Counted from the stretch's first letter, positions 8,069 to 16,189 are shown. The stretch: DNA of 22,330 nt from Methanocorpusculaceae archaeon UBA456 (GCA_002496395.1 DAJQ01000030.1:531-22860), one strand, 5' to 3'. Numbers and translations: made by a program. Notes: generated by a model not told the origin, from the letters alone.

Positions 8069-8859
8069 GAACAATCGGGATCGGGGGAGAGAACCCGGTT
8101 CGGCTGATGGGCGTCATTAATACAAGCCCCGAATCTTTTTTTTCAGGATCATTTGTCCCCCCGGACGGGGTACTGGCTGCTGCAGAGCGGATGATTGAGG
8201 AAGGTGCTGATATCATCGATATCGGTGCACGGAGCACCGCACCAGGAAGCCGGGAGATCCCGGTCTCTGAAGAATGTGAACGGCTGAAACGGTGTCTCCT
8301 GGAGCTTGAAGGGCTTGAGATTCCCATCTCCGTCGATACGATGCATGCAGAAGCCCTTCAGGTTGCCCTCAGATATGATATTGACGCAATTAATGACATT
8401 CATGGGCTTGCCGATGAGAGATATGCGATGATCGCCGCAGAGAGCGGCCTCCCGGTGATCGCAATGGCAGCCGTCGCTGCACCGGGAGATGCACGCGGCG
8501 CAGACGAGACGATGCGGGCATTGGCAATTGTCATTGAACGGTGCAGGCAATACGGGATCGAGGATCTGATCCTCGATCCGGGGGTTGGCCGCTGGGTGCC
8601 GGAGCGAACCTTTGAGGATGACTGGGATATCTGTCGCCGCTTCAGTGAATTTGCCACTTTTGGTAAACCTCTTCTCGGTGCGATCTCGCGGAAGAGTTTT
8701 ATCGGCGATCTCCTGGGGAAGCCTGCCGAAGAGAGGCTTTCCGGGACTCTCGCCGCAACCGCCCTCCTGATTGATTCCGGAGCGGATATGATCAGGACCC
8801 ATGATATCCGGGAAACAGCTGACCTGATCAAAGTCTGTGGGGAGATGAGGAGACGATGA
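8050..8859 (+). CDS. folP: Dihydropteroate synthase (archaeal type)
   Basis: This enzyme joins a hydroxymethyl-dihydropterin diphosphate to an arylamine: p-aminobenzoate for folate or the ribofuranosyl derivative for methanopterin. The archaeal opening motif MGVINTSPESFFSGS replaces the bacterial TPDSFSDGG form. Substrate-binding residues are kept: DIGARSTAPGS, the Asn of AINDI, the Asp of LDPGVGRW, the Lys of ISRKSFIGDLL, and Arg and His of IRTHDI. At 269 residues it is complete. The ATG at 8050 has GAGGT just upstream inside folD; no later Met before the first motif works. The sequence alone does not decide between folate and methanopterin, but neighbouring glyA and folD favour folate. A T8 run (8135-8142) lies in the first motif. 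Confidence 0.9.
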   Translation: MRTTRIGTIGIGGENPVRLMGVINTSPESFFSGSFVPPDGVLAAAERMIEEGADIIDIGARSTAPGSREIPVSEECERLKRCLLELEGLEIPISVDTMHAEALQVALRYDIDAINDIHGLADERYAMIAAESGLPVIAMAAVAAPGDARGADETMRALAIVIERCRQYGIEDLILDPGVGRWVPERTFEDDWDICRRFSEFATFGKPLLGAISRKSFIGDLLGKPAEERLSGTLAATALLIDSGADMIRTHDIRETADLIKVCGEMRRR

Positions 8860-9629
8860 GCCTCTCCTTTTCTCTCTTTGGATGTAAAACGGGGCTCATA
8901 GAGCCGGGGGACGATATTGTTGACCGAATCCTTGCATCAGTTGGTGAGTCAGGAGAAATTCACGACAACGATATCATCGTCATAGCAGAGTCTGCACTTG
9001 CAACAGCAGAAGGGCGCGTGATCAGGCTCGACGACATCATGCCGTCCAAAGAGGCGATACGGTATGCAGAGAGCTTTGATATGGACCCGCGGGTCGCCGA
9101 GGTGGTCATCTCCGAGTCCGATGAGGTGATCGGCGGGATACCGGGGTTCCTCCTCTCACTCAAAGACGGGACACTTCTCCCGAATGCAGGAGTCGACGGC
9201 TCAAATGCCCCTGATGGCACCATCATTCCCCTCCCTCTTGATCCGAATGCCTCGGCATACCAGATACGGAAGGAAATTTTTGAGAGGACAAACAGGAAGG
9301 TAGCGGTTCTTATCATCGATTCAAGAACCCATGCGATGCGGCTTGGCGTCTCGGGCGTCACGATCGGGTGTTCGGGTATGGCGGCTGTGAGTGACTGTCG
9401 GGGCACAAAGGATCTCTTTGGACGGGAACTCGAGGTGACCAGGCGTGCTGTAGGGGATTGTATTGCATCAGCAGCCGAGCTTCTGATGGGCGAGGCCGAC
9501 GAATGTATCCCGGTTGTTCTTGTCCGTGGTCTCGATATTGAAACCGGTGAGGGTGAGGGGATCGAGACGATCGCCCCTGATGAATGTCTCTTTATGGGCG
9601 CGGTAAGGAAACTGGATAATCGGGATTAA
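8856..9629 (+). CDS. cofE: Coenzyme F420-0:L-glutamate ligase
   Basis: CofE adds gamma-linked glutamates to F420-0 using GTP, finishing the hydride-carrying deazaflavin of methanogenesis. The 257-residue length fits the stand-alone archaeal enzyme. Recognisable segments are GLIEPGDDI near residue 15, the DNDIIVIAESALATAEGR stretch (about 37-54), LLPNAGVDGSNAPDG (about 107-121), VLIIDSRTHAMRLGVSGVTIG (about 150-170) and DLFGRELEVT. No C-terminal FMN-reductase domain of the mycobacterial FbiB kind is fused. The start overlaps the folP stop (ATGA). The stop codon overlaps the stop of cofC on the other strand, so both F420 genes meet tail to tail. Confidence 0.95.
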   Translation: MSLSFSLFGCKTGLIEPGDDIVDRILASVGESGEIHDNDIIVIAESALATAEGRVIRLDDIMPSKEAIRYAESFDMDPRVAEVVISESDEVIGGIPGFLLSLKDGTLLPNAGVDGSNAPDGTIIPLPLDPNASAYQIRKEIFERTNRKVAVLIIDSRTHAMRLGVSGVTIGCSGMAAVSDCRGTKDLFGRELEVTRRAVGDCIASAAELLMGEADECIPVVLVRGLDIETGEGEGIETIAPDECLFMGAVRKLDNRD

Positions 9630-10264
9630 TAACGTGGAGGATCGCTCCTCACCACCCCGACCCGTCCTTTCTCATGCATCACCGCAAAACCAAGCGACTC
9701 CAGGTACTCCCGTGCTCTTCCCTTTCCATGGATCAGCACCTCAACAAGATCCTCCTTCTCATCGATATCGGTTGAGAGACGGAACGAATCGATCACGTCC
9801 ACGGAAAAACCGCACTCTTCTGCCATTGCCAGATGCTTTTGGAAGCTCGATCCATAGTACCGGCCATGGAAACACTGCGGGCGTTTCAGAAAGATCACAT
9901 TGGTACCCCCGCCACGGCCAGGGACAATTGCCATATCCGCATCAGTTGAGAGAACCCGCTGGAGTACTTTTGCGGTCACGAGCGGAAGATCTGCCATAAT
10001 GATCAATGCCGGACAGTGAAACTGCGGAAGTGCCCAGTCGATCGCCTCATTGAGCCCTTCATCCCTGACAGCAACCAGTGCACTCTCGCAGGCATAGGGG
10101 TGAGTCGAAAGGAGGGTTGCCGAACACCCCGTCCGGTTTACAGCGGATACAACATCCTGAAGCATTGCATATGCAAACCCTTCACGCTCCTGCTGATCCA
10201 TCACACACGAGAGCCGGGTCTTGGGGTTGACCGGCTTGAAGGGAATCAGGGCATGGAAGTACAT
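9626..10264 (-). CDS. cofC: 2-phospho-L-lactate guanylyltransferase
   Basis: CofC activates 2-phospholactate with GTP to form lactyl-2-diphospho-guanosine, the donor for F420-0 synthesis. The 212 residues carry the nucleotidyltransferase features: ALIPFKPVNPKTRL with the N-terminal basic loop, DEGLNEAIDWAL, the metal-site region IIMADLPLVT, the GRGGGTNV loop, and the C-terminal STDIDEKEDL. It starts with ATG only 46 nt downstream of thiL on the same strand, so it may be read with the rio2-DUF460-thiL operon or from its own promoter. Its stop shares TTAA (9626-9629) with cofE. Confidence 0.94.
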   Translation of the reverse strand: MYFHALIPFKPVNPKTRLSCVMDQQEREGFAYAMLQDVVSAVNRTGCSATLLSTHPYACESALVAVRDEGLNEAIDWALPQFHCPALIIMADLPLVTAKVLQRVLSTDADMAIVPGRGGGTNVIFLKRPQCFHGRYYGSSFQKHLAMAEECGFSVDVIDSFRLSTDIDEKEDLVEVLIHGKGRAREYLESLGFAVMHEKGRVGVVRSDPPRY

Positions 10265-10287
10265 TGATCAGGGTATAGCAAACAAGG

Positions 10288-10295
10288 ATTAATAC
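10288..10295 (-). promoter_or_regulatory. Candidate TATA box for cofC
   Basis: The minus strand reads TATTAATC, centred about 27 bp before the cofC ATG, which would give a leaderless transcript. The cofC start has no good Shine-Dalgarno, consistent with that. It is weak evidence on its own. Confidence 0.3.
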
Positions 10296-10310
10296 CAATC
10301 GATCCTGCCC

Positions 10311-11174
10311 TCATTCCCATCGGTGGAGATACCCTCGATGAGGGAGGGGAGAGCCGCCGGAGAGGATAGCCGTATCTTCCGTCACCACCCCGATGACTGT
10401 GGCGTCCACCCCCGCAACCGGGAATCGATCAGGGGGCACTGTTGCGATCAGTTCGAAGTCACCGCCGCCAAAGAGGAAGAGATCAGTTGCTCTCTCTATG
10501 GGGAGATCCGGGATGAGCGGGAAGAGAGAGGGGTCAAGAGAGAAGCCTACCTTCGATACCCGCCCGAGATCGGCAAGTGAGAGGGCAATGCCATCTGAGA
10601 TATCCATCATTGCGGATGCCCCACCTTCCGAGAAGGCTTTTCCTTCCAGTACACGGGGAACCGGAGTGATCAGGTTCTTCCAGTAGCGGAGATCTCCTCC
10701 AAGACCCGCCTCTGCACTCCCCGGCATACCGGTGACGCAGACGAGATCGCCGGGTTGTGCGCCGGAACGCCTGAGTATCTTCTCATGATCCACAAAACCG
10801 ATCGCGGTTGAGACGATCGTCAGTTCATCATGCCGATCGATATCCCCGCCTGCAAGCCGTGCATCAACAGAACGGCAGCAGGCGTCTGCACCCCGTGTGA
10901 TGCCGGGGAGGCGTGCAGGATCATCCAGCCCGACGGCCATCAGAAGATCGGCAGGGGACGCTGCCATCGAGGCGATATCCGAGAGGGTGACGGCTGCTGC
11001 CATCCACCCGATCTCATAATCGGTCATTCCTTTCGGAAAGTCAGTGGTTTCATGGAGCATATCGGTGGTCATCACCAGGAGGCGGTCGCCGATATCGAGG
11101 ACTGAACAGTCATCTTCAGTCTCTTTCTCACCAACAATCCCCCGGATCCCATCCAGTAGCATTCGATCATCCAC
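10311..11174 (-). CDS. thiL: Thiamine-monophosphate kinase
   Basis: ThiL phosphorylates thiamine monophosphate to thiamine diphosphate with ATP. It belongs to the PurM/SelD-like fold. Motifs in the 287 residues: EDDCSVL (20-26), TTDMLHETTDFP (36-47), TLSDIASMAASPADLL (63-78), RLAGGDIDR, MMDISDGIALSLADL and the C-terminal FGGGDFELIATV. The GTG at 11174 is chosen because a full GGAGGTGA Shine-Dalgarno (11181-11188) sits 6 nt upstream. This start overlaps the stop of the DUF460 gene by 8 bp, indicating coupling. An internal ATG (M5) is possible but less well placed. Confidence 0.94.
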   Translation of the reverse strand: MDDRMLLDGIRGIVGEKETEDDCSVLDIGDRLLVMTTDMLHETTDFPKGMTDYEIGWMAAAVTLSDIASMAASPADLLMAVGLDDPARLPGITRGADACCRSVDARLAGGDIDRHDELTIVSTAIGFVDHEKILRRSGAQPGDLVCVTGMPGSAEAGLGGDLRYWKNLITPVPRVLEGKAFSEGGASAMMDISDGIALSLADLGRVSKVGFSLDPSLFPLIPDLPIERATDLFLFGGGDFELIATVPPDRFPVAGVDATVIGVVTEDTAILSGGSPLPHRGYLHRWE

Positions 11175-13128
11175 CTTTCTTCACCTCCTGCTCCCGCATC
11201 GACCGGTATGATTTGAAGAGATCCTCGATCGATTCGGCTTTCCTGCTCCGTTCATACTGCTCCTGCTCCTCCTGCCATCTGGCATGCCGTTCCAGAAGGA
11301 TGCTTTTTGGGCATGCCCCAAAAGATCCCTGAACCCGGATACAAAGTCCCTCTCCCGAGAGGAGGGGAATCTTAAACTCCCGGAATGCTGTCTCAAGATC
11401 CTGTGAGGGCGGGGACTGCCCCGTCACGATCACTCCCGCGATCGGGGCGTCAGCAAGCTCACGGATCGCATTCATACCCCATCCATCAGTTCTCATGAGG
11501 TAGATCCAGTCATCAGATGTCATCCCCATCTCAGACCGCATCGTCCTGATCGCATCCCGTGAGAGGGCATCAAGCACCTTCAGCGGTACGAGATCCTCTC
11601 CCTGTTTCAGATCGGCATAGGTCTTCAGCCGCTCAAGCTGTTTCCGCAGTCCCTTGTTTCGTTTCTCCTCTTTCCGGAGATATCTCTTCTGGTTGGCGAT
11701 GATCCCCTGGAGGCGGATCACCTCGGTATCCCGCAGTATCGTCTCCTTCTTCTTTGACCGCTCCGCCTTTAAGAGCCGACGGAGTCGGGAGATCTCATCA
11801 TCTTTCTTCTGTGACTCCAGATAGAGTTCAGAGACAAGCCCCCGGAGCTTGCGGATCATCTCATCCTGTTCACGGGACTGTTTCGGCTCTGCCGGAGCAG
11901 CTTCCTGTGGCGCTGCTTCATCAGGCCCCTTCCGGAGTTCGTCTCCTGTAAGTTCTGCGAGGGCCTGTTCGAGGGAGAGGCCGCGGACGACCCGGGCACG
12001 GACTTCATCAAGGGCAATTCCCGGAGGCAGCCTTTTGGAGAGGCTTGCAAACTTGTTCTTGTAGTGCCGGTATGCCAGCATCGCCGCAGCATAGGCATCG
12101 CGTTCATGATCGTTTGTATAATTGATATCAGCGGCAAGCTCGTACTTCTCGGAGACCGGAATGTCATTCTTTGGGAGGAAGGAGACGGCGTTGAAGGACC
12201 TGCGGATCTTCTCCACGGTTCCCGGCATCTCTTTCTTATCCGAGGCGATGATCAGCGGGCGTCCATAGGTTGTGATCCCTGCAATTGCTTCTGCAACTGA
12301 GGTGACCCGGGAGCTGGAGAGGTGGATGAGATCTCCATCAAGGCTCAGAAGTGCAAGTGCCATTGTAGTTCCCGGATCAATTCCTGCAATCAGGTATCCC
12401 GGCTTGCTGGTCTGGGGAATAAAACGGATACGCTCAAGCCGCGGCTGGGTGACGGAGATCTGCACATCAGACCCGCGGGAGTTTGAGATTGGAACGTCTG
12501 ATCTTTTGGCATTGACATGGAAGATCACCCGCGAATTGCCGCCAAATGCCCGAAACTCCTTTTTATCATATGGAACGCCCGCCTCTATCAGGGTCATCTC
12601 GATCTCCCGGCCTTTTGCCCGGACCGCGCCATGGATCTTTCGCGTATACCGGTTCTGGCTCCAGCCGCCTTTGCCGGGAGAACGCCTTCGCGAGACGTTT
12701 ATCAGGCATGCATCGGCAAATGCAACAACCCGGCATCCCGCACCTAGTAAGGCCACCTGGGCAGATGTCCGCGCCTCTGCAAAGGGATCAAAACGGTTGA
12801 AGGTGAGGTTGTACCTGCCTGCAACCTGTGCCAGGCTCTCACGATGATCTCCCCCGCCGGTGACACAGACGAGATCGGTCTTTGGGGGGAGAGACTGGAG
12901 GAAGAGATAGACCTCTTTTGTGTCTGCTGCCACCTCCTGAAGGCTGTCAACTGCAAGGATATCCGGCTCCTCGGCGTTTACAATCCTGAGCAGGCGGAAG
13001 AGCGAGACCTCGGTCTCAGAGACGATCTCGCCATCTTCAATCCGGCAGAGTGCAAATGAAGGGCGTCTGGACTGGGAGCGAACCGAACCCCTGACGATAT
13101 CGATCCCATAAACCCGCACACCTATCAC
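11167..13128 (-). CDS. DUF460 protein (COG2433), predicted RuvC/YqgF-like RNase H fold nuclease
   Basis: This archaea-specific 653-residue protein is of unknown role. Two RNase H-like segments seem present. The first begins VYGIDIVRG (D10), with LAVDSL at about 58-63. The second begins AGIDPGTTMALALLS (D251), with IIASDKK (D297) and NDHERDAYAAAM (339-350), the acidic pattern of RuvC/YqgF proteins. A Pro/Ala/Glu-rich linker and a long charged coiled coil follow (about 430-520). Next comes a C-terminal alpha/beta domain around AGVIVTGQSPPSQDLETAF, then a basic tail. It starts with GTG overlapping the rio2 stop (GTGA), and its end overlaps thiL. Coupling to rio2 hints at ribosome or RNA metabolism, but that is inference. 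Confidence 0.9.
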   Translation of the reverse strand: MIGVRVYGIDIVRGSVRSQSRRPSFALCRIEDGEIVSETEVSLFRLLRIVNAEEPDILAVDSLQEVAADTKEVYLFLQSLPPKTDLVCVTGGGDHRESLAQVAGRYNLTFNRFDPFAEARTSAQVALLGAGCRVVAFADACLINVSRRRSPGKGGWSQNRYTRKIHGAVRAKGREIEMTLIEAGVPYDKKEFRAFGGNSRVIFHVNAKRSDVPISNSRGSDVQISVTQPRLERIRFIPQTSKPGYLIAGIDPGTTMALALLSLDGDLIHLSSSRVTSVAEAIAGITTYGRPLIIASDKKEMPGTVEKIRRSFNAVSFLPKNDIPVSEKYELAADINYTNDHERDAYAAAMLAYRHYKNKFASLSKRLPPGIALDEVRARVVRGLSLEQALAELTGDELRKGPDEAAPQEAAPAEPKQSREQDEMIRKLRGLVSELYLESQKKDDEISRLRRLLKAERSKKKETILRDTEVIRLQGIIANQKRYLRKEEKRNKGLRKQLERLKTYADLKQGEDLVPLKVLDALSRDAIRTMRSEMGMTSDDWIYLMRTDGWGMNAIRELADAPIAGVIVTGQSPPSQDLETAFREFKIPLLSGEGLCIRVQGSFGACPKSILLERHARWQEEQEQYERSRKAESIEDLFKSYRSMREQEVKKGG

Positions 13129-13982
13129 CCGGTGATAGCAGACAGTGCATCATCCGGATCTATACCCATCCGGTATTTCCGGTTGAAGAACGTGACGATC
13201 GTCTCGACATCACGCCTGAGGAGATCATCGGCATTCGGGTGGGAGCATTCAACCCATTGCGGCCAGTCGATGATCCAGCAGTGGTCTTCATTCACCATAA
13301 CATTGTATTCGGAGAAGTCGGCATGGATGATTCCCAGGGAGTAGGTCTTCTGCATTTCGCTGATCAACTCCTCATAAACGGGACGGGGATCAGTGAGGGT
13401 GCACTGATTCAGGTTCACACCCGGTATATAGGAGATGGCTATTGTGTTTCTGCTCCTGTCGATTGGAACGGGGACTCGTACCTTTCCGGTGAGACGCAAC
13501 AATGCTTCGTACTCCTGCTCTGCAGAGAGGGCAGAGGCAAAGATCCAGGGACAGTGGGCATCATCTGTCATATAGTCCCGTTTCAGTCTGACAGACTGAA
13601 ATGAGTGCTGACCAACCCGATGGAACTTCAGGACGAGCACCCCAAGGCCGAGGGCTTCGTATACCTCAGACTCTTTTCCCACCCCGATGAGTGAGCCAAG
13701 TGCCGATATCGTTTTTCTACCTGCAAGGGTATGGAGGGCGAGACAGTCATATCCTGCAAAGACGAGTCCATAACCCGGGTAGGGAACGGCATTGTAGCTG
13801 ACGAGATCTTTCTCCATCAGCTCGCCCAGCCGATATTCAAGTTCACGCTTCGAGAGACGGGTGATCCGTTTCAGATCATCAAAAGGTACCCAGCGGTATC
13901 GTTTCATGAGCCGTTCTATTGCATAGAGGATCGTGTATTCGTACTTGTGGAGATCCCGGACCACATCGGCGGAAGGTGGCAT
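13125..13982 (-). CDS. rio2: Rio2-type serine/threonine protein kinase/ATPase
   Basis: Rio2 acts in late small-subunit ribosome maturation in archaea and eukaryotes. The 285 residues show the full architecture: an N-terminal winged helix (about 8-75), the flexible nucleotide loop GVGKESEVYEA (100-110), ATP-binding Lys in LVLKFHRVG (K119), hinge SYIPGVNL, the catalytic loop HADFSEYNVMV (D222, N227), and the metal-binding Asp in IIDWPQWV (D239). No C-terminal extension is present. It is the first gene of a minus-strand operon with the DUF460 gene, which it overlaps by 4 bp, then thiL. The ATG at 13982 has no Shine-Dalgarno, and a leaderless start is likely. Confidence 0.95.
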   Translation of the reverse strand: MPPSADVVRDLHKYEYTILYAIERLMKRYRWVPFDDLKRITRLSKRELEYRLGELMEKDLVSYNAVPYPGYGLVFAGYDCLALHTLAGRKTISALGSLIGVGKESEVYEALGLGVLVLKFHRVGQHSFQSVRLKRDYMTDDAHCPWIFASALSAEQEYEALLRLTGKVRVPVPIDRSRNTIAISYIPGVNLNQCTLTDPRPVYEELISEMQKTYSLGIIHADFSEYNVMVNEDHCWIIDWPQWVECSHPNADDLLRRDVETIVTFFNRKYRMGIDPDDALSAITG

Positions 13983-14016
13983 TGGTACATATTTTGGATC
14001 GCTGAGATGAAAAATA

Positions 14017-14601
14017 TCATACTACCTGCTTCTTTGAATAGCGTCTGACAAGTTCAACTGCCACCAGGTAGGTTTCATCAGTACAGCAGATCATGACCGG
14101 GTTTATGAGTGCCTTCCGGGCAATATAGATCTTCTTCTCATCCGGGATCAGGCGGACAGACTTCACCTCCTTCCAGCGGATTCCCCCGGATGCCTGTCCA
14201 CGGGCAATGAGGCCTGCACCGGCGGCCGTTACATTCCCGGAGAGGATACCAAGGACCGCCATTGTATCTGTCATCTTCTGAGCATCTTTTCCCGGCAGAT
14301 AGGCAGCACCATCCGAATCGATGATGAAGTGGTAGATATGTCCGCCCCGTGTAATGGTATGGAGAAGAAGAACCGCGATAAATGCAAGAAAGAGAATAAA
14401 GGCCGTTATACCAATTCCGATGAAGAGATAATCGAGGACAGATGCGGGTGTCGGGCTTGCCAGTTCAAGAATAACCAGAAAAAGTGTGAGGGCAAGACCG
14501 GCGATCCCGATTCCAAGAAATATTTGGCGGATCTCCGTCTTCCCGATGAAGGGCATCTTCGCATCCCATTCAATTCTGTCCGGAAGGGAGGCTGATTCCA
14601 T
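14017..14601 (-). CDS. Two-helix membrane protein of unknown function
   Basis: I do not recognise this 194-residue protein. It has a short N-terminal cytoplasmic-type segment (about 1-24) and two strong membrane helices, about 26-48 and 57-83. A C-terminal soluble part of about 110 residues follows, with alternating strands (HIYHFIIDSDGAAYLPG, WKEVKSVRLIPDEKKIYI) resembling the small beta folds of membrane-attached PH-like domains. A Gly/Ala-rich insert (about 115-135) interrupts that domain. It ends 34 bp from the rio2 start on the same strand, and its 5' end faces the PP-loop gene across a 59-bp divergent spacer. No catalytic motif is visible. Confidence 0.8.
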   Translation of the reverse strand: MESASLPDRIEWDAKMPFIGKTEIRQIFLGIGIAGLALTLFLVILELASPTPASVLDYLFIGIGITAFILFLAFIAVLLLHTITRGGHIYHFIIDSDGAAYLPGKDAQKMTDTMAVLGILSGNVTAAGAGLIARGQASGGIRWKEVKSVRLIPDEKKIYIARKALINPVMICCTDETYLVAVELVRRYSKKQVV

Positions 14602-14660
14602 ATCAATCGTATTTTCTGGTGATAAGATACATCTTTCTATTCAAGGTGTGAACGGAGGTT

Positions 14661-15401
14661 ATGATAAGTGATGGCGGTCTGCGCTGCACAAAATGCAGGA
14701 ATGATGCAATCATCAGCCAGCGCTATTCGGGACAAATGCTCTGCAGGGATCACTTCATCCGTGATCTTGAGGGGAAAGCAAAACGGGAGATCCGCAGGAA
14801 CCAATGGCTCAGATCAGGGGATCGGATCGGCGTTGCTCTGAGCGGAGGAGCTGCATCCGCGGCTCTCCTTTCCATCCTTCTGAGACTCACGGAGAAGAGA
14901 CGCGATATCAAACTCTGTGCCCTTCATATCGATACCGGTGAGGGCAAAGCTCGCAGAAGTGCAGAAGAGATCGCTACGTCTGCAGGGGTTTTACTTCTGG
15001 TTCACAAGAGGAATTCCGGACATACGATAGAAGAAGATATTTCAGCATGTGCTTCAGCTGCCGGGATCACAGCTGTTGCCTATGGAAAAACACTTGATGA
15101 TGAGGCTGAAACTATCTTCAAGGCATTTGTTTCGGGAGATATCAGGTCTCTTGGATCCGGCTCCGGACCGGAAGAGATCTGTTGGATATATCCCCTTGAA
15201 ACCATTCCTACAACTGAAGTCCGACTCTATGCCGCCCTCCATTTTGATGGAGTTATTTTTGTAGAGGAGGAGGGAGATGAACTCTCCGGGAATATCCGGA
15301 GGATTCTCGGAGCATATACCAGCCGTCATCCCTCAACACTCTATGCAGTGTATCATATCGGCAGAAGGATTCGATCCTGCATACCCGATACCAAACAGTA
15401 G
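14661..15401 (+). CDS. TtuA/NcsA-like PP-loop protein lacking the catalytic residues
   Basis: The 246 residues align by eye with TtuA-family tRNA 2-thiouridine synthetases. The N-terminal zinc site (C9, C12, C28, H31) is present with the family's RYSG and LCRDHF context, then SGDRIGVALSGG and a LDDEAETI segment (145-152). The ATP-pyrophosphatase loop SGGKDS is SGGAAS (61-66), losing Lys and Asp. The CxxC that binds the Fe-S cluster is missing with about 18 surrounding residues, the third cluster Cys in the ECPY context is Glu, and the C-terminal zinc finger is absent. The reading frame is intact and GGAGG lies 2 nt before the ATG, so it looks expressed. A pseudoenzyme or RNA-binding role is possible. 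It is 29 nt upstream of nadE, probably in one operon. Confidence 0.85.
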   Translation: MISDGGLRCTKCRNDAIISQRYSGQMLCRDHFIRDLEGKAKREIRRNQWLRSGDRIGVALSGGAASAALLSILLRLTEKRRDIKLCALHIDTGEGKARRSAEEIATSAGVLLLVHKRNSGHTIEEDISACASAAGITAVAYGKTLDDEAETIFKAFVSGDIRSLGSGSGPEEICWIYPLETIPTTEVRLYAALHFDGVIFVEEEGDELSGNIRRILGAYTSRHPSTLYAVYHIGRRIRSCIPDTKQ

Positions 15402-15430
15402 TATCAGAGGAGAACCTATCCCTGATCATC

Positions 15431-16189
15431 ATGCAGTGTGATATCGGCTGTCAAAAGACCCGGATCGAGAACCTCATCCGGCAGGGGATCTGGTCTTCGG
15501 GAGCAGATGGAGTGGTTCTTGGCATATCCGGTGGGATCGACTCAGCGGTGGTTGCTGCTCTTGCCACCGCAGCTGTCGGCAGTGAGCGCGTATCAGCATT
15601 CTTCCTCCCAACTGCCGCCACCCCTCCGGCAGATGAAGCGGATGTCCGGGAACTCTGTGACAAGCTTGCACTTGAACCTGTGGTCATACCAATTGATGGT
15701 ATCATTGAGGCATACCGCCGGATAGACGGGTTTGTTGATGAGCCGCACCTAAACGGCAATCTGATGGCACGAACGCGGATGACGATCCTGTATTACCAGG
15801 CAAATCTCAGGAACCGGATTGTCATCGGTACCTCAAATAAAACAGAGTATCTCATCGGATACTGTACAAAATGGGGAGATAATGCAGCAGATCTCCAGCC
15901 CATCCTTCACCTCTTAAAAAAAGAGGTCTATCTCATGGGAGAGGAACTGGGAATACCTGATGCAATCATGAAGAAAGAGCCGTCTGCCGGCCTCTGGCAG
16001 GGCCAGAGTGATGAGAAGGAGATCGGGATCTCCTATGCGGAGCTTGATTCTGCACTTGCATCCCTTGAAGAGAATACCTGGAAGGCTGAAAATGAGATAC
16101 AGGAACGGGTACTTTCACTGGTAAAGAAGAGTGCTCATAAGCGGTTGCCCGCGCTCAGTCTCGCAGGCACTGATCCCAGGTCGCCGTAA
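15431..16189 (+). CDS. nadE: NAD+ synthetase, ammonia-dependent type
   Basis: NadE amidates deamido-NAD+ through an adenylated intermediate, the last step of NAD synthesis. The PP-loop SGGIDSAVV (33-41) is intact, unlike in the upstream neighbour. Other motifs: GNLMARTRMTILYYQAN (about 109-125), GTSNKTEYLIGYCTKWGD (about 135-152), LLKKEVYLMGEELGIP, PSAGLWQGQSDEKEIGISY, and the C-terminal KR near 235. At 252 residues it lacks a glutaminase domain, so it should use free ammonia. Its 3' end overlaps the convergent phosphoglucose isomerase gene by 35 bp. Confidence 0.96.
   Translation: MQCDIGCQKTRIENLIRQGIWSSGADGVVLGISGGIDSAVVAALATAAVGSERVSAFFLPTAATPPADEADVRELCDKLALEPVVIPIDGIIEAYRRIDGFVDEPHLNGNLMARTRMTILYYQANLRNRIVIGTSNKTEYLIGYCTKWGDNAADLQPILHLLKKEVYLMGEELGIPDAIMKKEPSAGLWQGQSDEKEIGISYAELDSALASLEENTWKAENEIQERVLSLVKKSAHKRLPALSLAGTDPRSP

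Noticed and set aside
8135..8142. T8 tract in folP as a terminator or slippage site
   Set aside because: It encodes part of the conserved SPESFFSGS motif and the frame continues normally; no hairpin precedes it.
15344..15450. Repeat of tgcagtgt and atatcggc blocks at 15347 and 15432
   Set aside because: The blocks are short, differ by indels and both lie in coding sequence, so they look coincidental.
15908..15926. ACCTCTT/AAGAGGT inverted repeat with A7 run inside nadE, a possible slippery site
   Set aside because: The NadE frame is continuous and normal in length; the run encodes KK in the conserved LLKKEVY segment and the hairpin encloses rather than follows it.
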